From Pseudomonadota bacterium (lineage in GTDB: Bacteria > Pseudomonadota > Gammaproteobacteria > Burkholderiales > Thiobacillaceae), in NCBI GenBank assembly GCA_030836725.1, contig JAUPLV010000002.1:1-35954 (forward strand): 35,954 nt of DNA. The letters are read 5' to 3'. Each line of letters begins with the position of its first letter. The stretch's first letter is position 1. A model generated the notes under the pieces. That model made no database searches and was not told the DNA's origin. It saw nothing but the letters and a program-made list of their open reading frames with translations. Of this stretch, positions 29,501 through 35,954 are shown in pieces. The position numbers and the translations under genes are program-made.

Positions 29501-29537
29501 CATAAAATCAGCGCTTCATCGAGCCGCTGATTTTATG
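29501..29537. repeat. Perfect 13-bp inverted repeat whose right arm includes the yhdP start codon
   Basis: CATAAAATCAGCG-CTTCATCGAGC-CGCTGATTTTATG; ATG at 29535. Confidence 0.8.
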
Positions 29538-32500
29538 ACCGTTTTCCCCGCCTTGTTGTCGTTCCTGCGCTGCGCATCGTGCTGGCTGGCGGCGCTGACC
29601 GCGCTCGCCGTCGCGGGCTTGGCGACGGCGGCGGCGCTGATGTTTTTCTGGGTGTTGCCCAATATCGACGATCACCGCGAGACGGTGGCCGGCCTGATGT
29701 CGCGTGCGTTGGGGCAGCAGGTGACGCTTGAGGCCGTGTCGGGGATGTGGCAGCAGGCGCGTCCCGAGTTCCGCCTGCAGGGCGTTCGGCTGTACGACTC
29801 GCAGGGGCGCCCCGCGCTTTACCTGCCCGAGTTCGAGGCCACGTTTTCCTGGCGTTCGCTGCTGTTTCTCGAACCGCGTTTCAATCGCATCGAACTGCAG
29901 GGGCTGGCGCTGGGCGTGCGGCGCGCGCGCGACGGCCGTTTTTACGTCGGCGGCATTCCGGTCAACCCCGGCGACCCCGACAGTAAATTCTCCGACTGGC
30001 TGTTGCGCCAGGGGCGGGTGCATGTCGGCAACGCCACGCTCACCTGGCTGGACGAGCTGCGCGGTGCGCCGCCGCTGAATCTGCGGGCGGTCGACTTCAC
30101 CCTCGTCAATTCGCGCCGCAACCATCGCATGCAGCTGAGCGCGACCCCGCCTGGCAGCCTGGCCCTACCGCTTGCGGTCGACGCGCAACTGCGCGCGCGC
30201 AAGGTCAGCGACATCAAGACCTGGAGCGGAACCGTCGAGGCGAGGCTGACGGACGTGTCCTTCCCGGAACTGGCGGCCTGGCTGCAAGTGCCCTATCAGC
30301 CCCGGCGTGGCCGGGGCGCGCTGCATGTGCGGTTCGATGTGGCCGGCGGGGCGCTGACAGGCGCGACGGCGGGGCTGGATCTGCGGAACATTGAAACCCT
30401 CCTGGGGGAGGGGCTGCCGCCGCTGCGGCTGGAGCAGGTGCAGGGGCAGGCCCTGTGGCGGAGCGGCCCCGACGGGCAGCGCGTTGCCTTTGAAAAACTG
30501 CGCGTCGCCTTGCCGGGCGGCAGCCTGGAGGCGCCTTTCAATGCGGGGTTGAAGTGGAACGCAGCGTCGCGCGAGATATCGGCGGAGGCATTTCAGCTGA
30601 GCGGCTGGCAGTCGCTGCTGCCGAGCCTGCCGATGGACGACGCCTTGCGCGCGCGCCTGCAAACTCTGCAACCGCAGGGGCGTCTGGAAACCTTGCTGTT
30701 TCGCTGGACCGGCGCGCAGCCCGGACTTGAAAATTTCAGCGTCGCCAGCCGTTTCAGCGGCCTGGGGATGAAGGCGGTTGGAACCAGCCCGGACTGGCCA
30801 ATCTCACCGGGCGGGTCGAGGGCGATGCGGGCGCGGGCCGGTTCGAAATCGACTCGCGGCGGATGGAACTGGATCTGCCCGGCCTGTTCCGTGAGCCGCG
30901 GATTCCGCTCGACACCCTGAGCGCGCGCGGCAGCTGGAAAAAAACCGGGCGGGGACGCCTGGTCAGCCTCGAAGAAGCGAGCTTTGCCAACCGTGACGCG
31001 GCCGGATCGGCCAGCGGCAGTTACGAGTTGCTGGCCGGTCACCCGGGCATCATCGACCTGAGCGTGCAACTGAGCCGCGCCGACGGTCTCGCGGTGTACC
31101 GCTATCTGCCGAAATCGATTGGCGACCAAACCGTCGACTGGGTCAGGCGGGCGGTCATCGCCGGGGGATCCGATGACGTGCGGCTGGTCTTGCGGGGCGA
31201 TCTCAAGCGCTTCCCGTTCGATCAGGGCGGCGGCGAGTTCAGCGTCGACGCGCAGGTCAGGGATGCGGTGATCGACTATGTGCAGGACTGGCCGCGCATC
31301 GAAGGCATCCGGGCGCGCATGCTCTTCGCGGGCAAGTCGATGATCGTGACATCCACGCAGGCGCGCATTTACGGGGTGGCTTTGTCGCCGGTCAAGGTCG
31401 AAATTCCCGACCTGCTGCATCATGAGGAAGTGCTGCAGATCGTTGGCGAGGCCAATGGCCCGGTGCGGGATTTTATTCGCTTCGCCAACTTCAGCCCGGT
31501 GGGGAAGCGCTTGCGCGGCTTCACCGATGCGCTGGACGGCAGCGGGCCGATGCGGCTTGCCCTGAAACTGCGGGTGCCGTTGCGTCACAACCATGACGCC
31601 ACGCTGGCTGGCAAGCTGTCTTTCCTCGGCAACACGCTGTTGCCGCCGGGTCTGCCGCGGATCGACCAGGTGCGCGGCGATATTGGATTTACCCACGACA
31701 GCATCCGTGCGAAAGACATCGGCGCGCAGTTTCTGGGCGGCCCGCTGAAGGTCGAAGTGGCCCATCCGCAGGGCCGGGTGCAAATCCTGGCGGAAGGGCG
31801 CGCCACCGCGGCGGGCCTGGCGCCCTGGCTTGGCGAGATGCGGCGCACGCGCCTGTCCGGGCAGTCCCGCTGGCGCGGCCGGATCGACCTGGAGCCTGTC
31901 GGCGAACGCATCCGCATCGAATCCGACCTGATCGGGCTGGGTTCCACGCTTCCCGCGCCGCTGGCCAAGGCCGCCGCGCAACCGCTGCCGCTGCTGGTGA
32001 CCCGGCAGCCGCAGGCCGGCGGCGAACTGCACGAGGTGCAGCTCGGCGGCATCGTGAGCGCGGTGTGGCGCAACACCGCGGCAGGCGGTTTTGGCCGGGG
32101 TGAAATCCGTTTTGGCGGCCAGGCGGCGATGCCGGCCGAACCCGGTCTGCGCCTGGCCGGCAGCGGGCGCGGCATGGACATTACCGGCTGGGCGGCGTTG
32201 CTGCCCAAGGGCGAGGGCGGCGGCAGCCTGCCGCTGACATCGATCGATCTCGGCTTCGACGCGTTCGACCTGATGGGGCGGCGATATCAGGACGTGCGGC
32301 TGCAGGGGCGCAACCGCAACGGCCTGTTGCGCATCCAGGCGACGGGACGCGAACTGGACGGCGTGCTGACTTATCGCCCGGCCGGCGCAGACGATTCAGC
32401 AGGGGCTTCGGCCCGTGGCGGATCGGAGTCCACGGGGACGCAGCCTGCCCGTGTGTCGGCGCAGTTCAGGCAGTTCACCATCCCGCCGCCGCTGCCCGCC

Positions 32501-33376
32501 ATCGTCGAGCCGGGCGAGGGCATCAACATGAAGGCGGCGGATTTTCCGATGCTGGATGTGGTGGTGGACGATTTTCGCCTGCAGAAGCGTTCGCTGGGCC
32601 GGCTTGAACTGGTGGCGAGCGGCGCGGCGCGGGGACTGGTGATCGACAGCCTGCAAATCACCCATCCCGACAGCGTGTTCAAGATGAGCGGCCTGTGGCG
32701 CGACGACGGCCTGAGCGAAACCCGGACCGACCTCAGCCTGACGGTGCTGGACGCCGGCAAGTTTCTGGCCCGGTTCGGCCACCCCGACGCACTCAAGCGG
32801 GGCAGCGCCGAGATCAAGGGCAATGCCGCCTGGGCCGGCTCGCCCGCCGATTTCGCTTTCGATTCGCTGGCGGGGCAACTCGAGTTCAAGGCCAAAAGCG
32901 GGCAGTTCCTCAAGGTCGACCCCGGCGCCGGAAAATTGCTCGGCGTGTTGAGCCTGCAATCGCTGCCGCGCCGGCTGAACTTCGATTTCCGTGATATCTT
33001 CAACGAAGGCTATGCCTTCGACGACATCGGCGCCACCCTGCGCATCGCGCGCGGCGTGATTTACAGCGACGACTTCAGGATGCGAGGGCCGGCGGCCAAG
33101 GTCAATATGTCCGGGATGGCCGACCTCAATCAGGAAAGCGTGCAGTTGCGAGTCAAGGTGATTCCGAAATTGTCCGAGGGTGTGGCCGTGGCGGGCGCCC
33201 TGATCGGCGGTCCGCTGGCAGGGGTGGGCGCGCTGGCAGCGCAAAAAATGCTGCGCGATCCGATTGAGGAGGCCACCAGCCAGGAATACATGGTGACCGG
33301 GCCGTGGATGGAACCCGATGTCAAAAAACTGACCAAACCCCAGGCCAAAACCGAAACCCAGACATCCGAACCTTAG
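29535..33376 (+). pseudogene. yhdP: YhdP family (AsmA-like) envelope protein, reading frame interrupted by a 1-nt frameshift near 30778-30783
   Basis: ORFs 29535-30920 and 30863-33376 join as one YhdP-like protein; frame switches from ...FSGLGMKAVG to NQPGLANLTGRVEGDAGAGRFEIDSRRMELDLPGLFREPRIPLD. Confidence 0.8.
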
Positions 33377-33393
33377 ATCGTGGAATCTGTTAC

Positions 33394-34341
33394 ATGACGA
33401 CGAAAAAACCAGCAAGACCCAGTGTGGCCCGTCCCAAAGGCGCGCAAGTCAAGAAATCCGCACCGCAGGCGGGCACCGTGCGCGTGGCCGCCATCCAGAT
33501 GGCATCCGGCCCCAACGTGTCCGCCAATCTGGCCGAAGCCGAGCAGCTCATCGAACTGGCGGTCGACGCGGGCGCGCAGTTGATCGCGCTGCCGGAGTTT
33601 TTCTGCATCATGGGGCTGAAGGATGCCGACGTGGTGAAGGCGCGCGAGGCTGAAGGCCAGGGTCCGATCCAGGCGTTCCTGTCGCGCATGGCGAAGAAAC
33701 ATCGCGTCTGGCTGATCGGCGGTTCCATTCCGCTGGAAGCCAGCGTGGCGAACAAGGTGCGCAACAGCTGCCTGGTGTACGACGAACGCGGCAAGCAGGT
33801 GGCGCGCTACGACAAGATTCACCTGTTCGGCCTCGATCTCGGCAACGAGCGTTATCAGGAAGCCAAGCTGATCGAGCCGGGCGACAAGGTCGTCGTCGTC
33901 AACAGCCCGTTCGGCCGCATCGGTCTGTCGACCTGCTACGACCTGCGCTTCCCCGAGCTGTACCGCGCCATGCCCGACGTCGACATCATCGTGGTGCCGT
34001 CGGCGTTCACCGCCACCACCGGACGCGCGCATTTCGAAACCCTGATCCGCGCCCGCGCGATCGAGAACCTCGCCTACGTGATCGCGCCGGCGCAGGGCGG
34101 CTACCATCTGTCGGGCCGCGAAACCCACGGCGACAGCATGATCGTCGACCCCTGGGGCGTGGTGCTCGACCGCCTGCCGCGCGGCTCCGGCGTGGTCATC
34201 GCCAACATCAACCCGGCCTACCAGGCCAGCCTCAGGAAGAGCCTGCCGGCGCTGCAGCACCGCTTCATCCAGTGCACGCAGATCGAGGTCGATGTGGTCG
34301 AGCGCCGGGTTCCGGCCAAGCGCGAGCCCGCCTCCAAATAA
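33394..34341 (+). CDS. Carbon-nitrogen hydrolase, Nit1-like (deaminated glutathione amidase type)
   Basis: Glu-Lys-Cys triad context: ALPEFF, RYDKIHLFGLD, LSTCYDLRFPELYRAM. Confidence 0.92.
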   Translation: MTTKKPARPSVARPKGAQVKKSAPQAGTVRVAAIQMASGPNVSANLAEAEQLIELAVDAGAQLIALPEFFCIMGLKDADVVKAREAEGQGPIQAFLSRMAKKHRVWLIGGSIPLEASVANKVRNSCLVYDERGKQVARYDKIHLFGLDLGNERYQEAKLIEPGDKVVVVNSPFGRIGLSTCYDLRFPELYRAMPDVDIIVVPSAFTATTGRAHFETLIRARAIENLAYVIAPAQGGYHLSGRETHGDSMIVDPWGVVLDRLPRGSGVVIANINPAYQASLRKSLPALQHRFIQCTQIEVDVVERRVPAKREPASK

Positions 34342-34371
34342 TTTTGAATCCAGCAGGATCAGGACACATTC

Positions 34372-35844
34372 ATGAACCCCACCGACGCCTTCGTCCCCAT
34401 TCAAACCGCCGAACAGCTTTTTCATTCCGCCGAAGCCACGCTGCTGAAGCCGAACGGGCTGGACGCCGACAAGCTCGCGCCGGTGTTCAGCCGCCTGCTG
34501 ACGCATGAAGTCGACTACGCCGACCTGTATTTCCAGTATTCGCGCTCCGAAGGCTGGAGCCTGGAAGAAGGCCAGGTCAAATCCGGCAGCTTCAACATCG
34601 ACCAGGGCGTCGGCGTGCGCGCGATCTCCGGCGAGAAAACCGCCTTCGCCTATTCCGACGACATCAGCCTCGAAGCATTGGGCGCGGCGGCCGACGCCAC
34701 TCGCGCGATCGCCCGCGCCGGGCAGAATCGCAGCTTCGGCGTGACGCAGCGCGGCGAAGGCCGCCAGCTGTATCACGCGGTCGATCCGCTGGCGAGCCTG
34801 GACGATGCGGCCAAGGTGACCCTGCTGGAGCGGCTGGAGAAGAAAGCCCGCGCGATGGACCCGCGCGTCATCCAGGTGATGGCTAGCCTTGCCTCCGAAT
34901 ATGAAGTCATCTTCATCGCGCGTTCCGACGGCCATCTGGCCGCCGACGTGCGACCGCTGGTGCGGCTGTCGCTGCAGGTCATCGCCGAGCAGGACGGCCG
35001 CCGCGAGCAGGGTTCCGGCGGCGGCGGCGGCCGCTTCGACTACAGCTACTTCACCGACGACATCCTGGAAAAATACGCGCGCCAGGCCGTGCATCAGGCC
35101 AGCGTCAACCTCGACGCCCGCCCGGCGCCCGCCGGCAGCATGACCGTCGTGCTCGGTTCCGGCTGGCCCGGCATCCTGCTGCACGAAGCCATCGGCCATG
35201 GCCTCGAAGGCGATTTCAACCGCAAAGGCAGCTCGGCTTTCTCGGGCCGCATTGGTGAGCGGGTCGCCGCGCCCGGCGTCACGGTGGTCGACGACGGCAC
35301 CATTCCGCTGCGCCGCGGTTCGCTCAACGTCGACGACGAAGGCAACCCGACCCAGCGCACCGTGCTGATCGAGGACGGCATCCTCACCGGCTACATGCAG
35401 GACATGATGAACGCGCGGCTGATGGGCATGCCGATCACCGGCAACGCGCGCCGCGAATCCTTCGCCCACCTGACCATGCCGCGCATGACCAATACCCTCA
35501 TGCTCGGCGGCGACAAGGACCCGCAAGAGATCATCGCCTCGGTGAAGAACGGCCTCTACGCCGTCAACTTCGGCGGCGGCCAGGTCGACATCACCAGCGG
35601 CAAGTTCGTCTTCTCCGCCGCCGAGGCCTACATGATCGAAGACGGCAAGATCACCTACCCGGTGAAAGGCGCCACCCTCATCGGCAACGGCCCCGAAGTG
35701 CTGACGCGCGTCTCCATGATCGGCAACGACATGGAAATGGATTCGGGCGTGGGCACCTGCGGCAAGGAAGGCCAGAGCGTGCCGGTCGGCGTGGGGCAGC
35801 CGACGCTGCGGATTGATGGGCTGACGGTGGGCGGGACGGCCTGA
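34372..35844 (+). CDS. tldD: Metalloprotease TldD
   Basis: [47 protein letters not shown]...[30 protein letters not shown]. Confidence 0.95.
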   Translation: MNPTDAFVPIQTAEQLFHSAEATLLKPNGLDADKLAPVFSRLLTHEVDYADLYFQYSRSEGWSLEEGQVKSGSFNIDQGVGVRAISGEKTAFAYSDDISLEALGAAADATRAIARAGQNRSFGVTQRGEGRQLYHAVDPLASLDDAAKVTLLERLEKKARAMDPRVIQVMASLASEYEVIFIARSDGHLAADVRPLVRLSLQVIAEQDGRREQGSGGGGGRFDYSYFTDDILEKYARQAVHQASVNLDARPAPAGSMTVVLGSGWPGILLHEAIGHGLEGDFNRKGSSAFSGRIGERVAAPGVTVVDDGTIPLRRGSLNVDDEGNPTQRTVLIEDGILTGYMQDMMNARLMGMPITGNARRESFAHLTMPRMTNTLMLGGDKDPQEIIASVKNGLYAVNFGGGQVDITSGKFVFSAAEAYMIEDGKITYPVKGATLIGNGPEVLTRVSMIGNDMEMDSGVGTCGKEGQSVPVGVGQPTLRIDGLTVGGTA

Positions 35845-35879
35845 TTAGCCTGGAACCGTCTGTTTCAAGTAAATCAGGA

Positions 35880-35954
35880 ATGGCGAAATCCAGAAAAAAC
35901 CGCAAACCCGGGGTGCTTATCGCACCAGGAACACCCAAGCGGTTTACTCGGATC
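35880..35954 (+). CDS. Possible 5' end of a CDS running out of the window
   Basis: AGGA just upstream of ATG; open MAKSRKNRKPGVLIAPGTPKRFTRI to the window end. Confidence 0.35.
   Translation, partial: MAKSRKNRKPGVLIAPGTPKRFTRI

Noticed and set aside
33373-35526. 717-aa minus-strand ORF opposite nitrilase and tldD
   Set aside because: Spans two well-recognised plus-strand genes; composition typical of GC-rich antisense frames.

Overview
This is a GC-rich bacterial chromosomal window. Gene content and protein flavour suggest a betaproteobacterium (inference only). Most of it is ordinary housekeeping sequence: rph (partial), rdgB, hemW, a NYN/LOTUS protein, arfB, an RluB/F-type pseudouridine synthase, folE, an ICMT-like methyltransferase, a CZB-domain protein, tatD, a BI-1/YccA protein, a CPA2 antiporter, a DUF2062 protein, a P2-type ATPase, glnE, acs, an eRF1-like small protein, a DUF2157/DUF4401/GDYXXLXY operon, an FMN reductase, hslR, yhdP (frameshifted), a nitrilase and tldD. 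The least ordinary stretch is about 20.1-24.8 kb. It looks less GC-rich and carries two overlapping genes for apparently secreted proteins: an orphan alpha-helical protein, and an ankyrin protein with a carboxypeptidase-regulatory-like segment. An RTX-repeat-like remnant lies just upstream, and an attC-like (integron recombination site) hairpin lies directly downstream. Other observations are perfect inverted repeats covering the start codons of tatD and yhdP, a 42-aa membrane sORF overlapping the P-type ATPase start, several MITE/REP-like palindromic elements, and a 1-nt frameshift in yhdP. No tRNA, rRNA, CRISPR array or intact transposase was recognised. All family calls are by eye, without searches.
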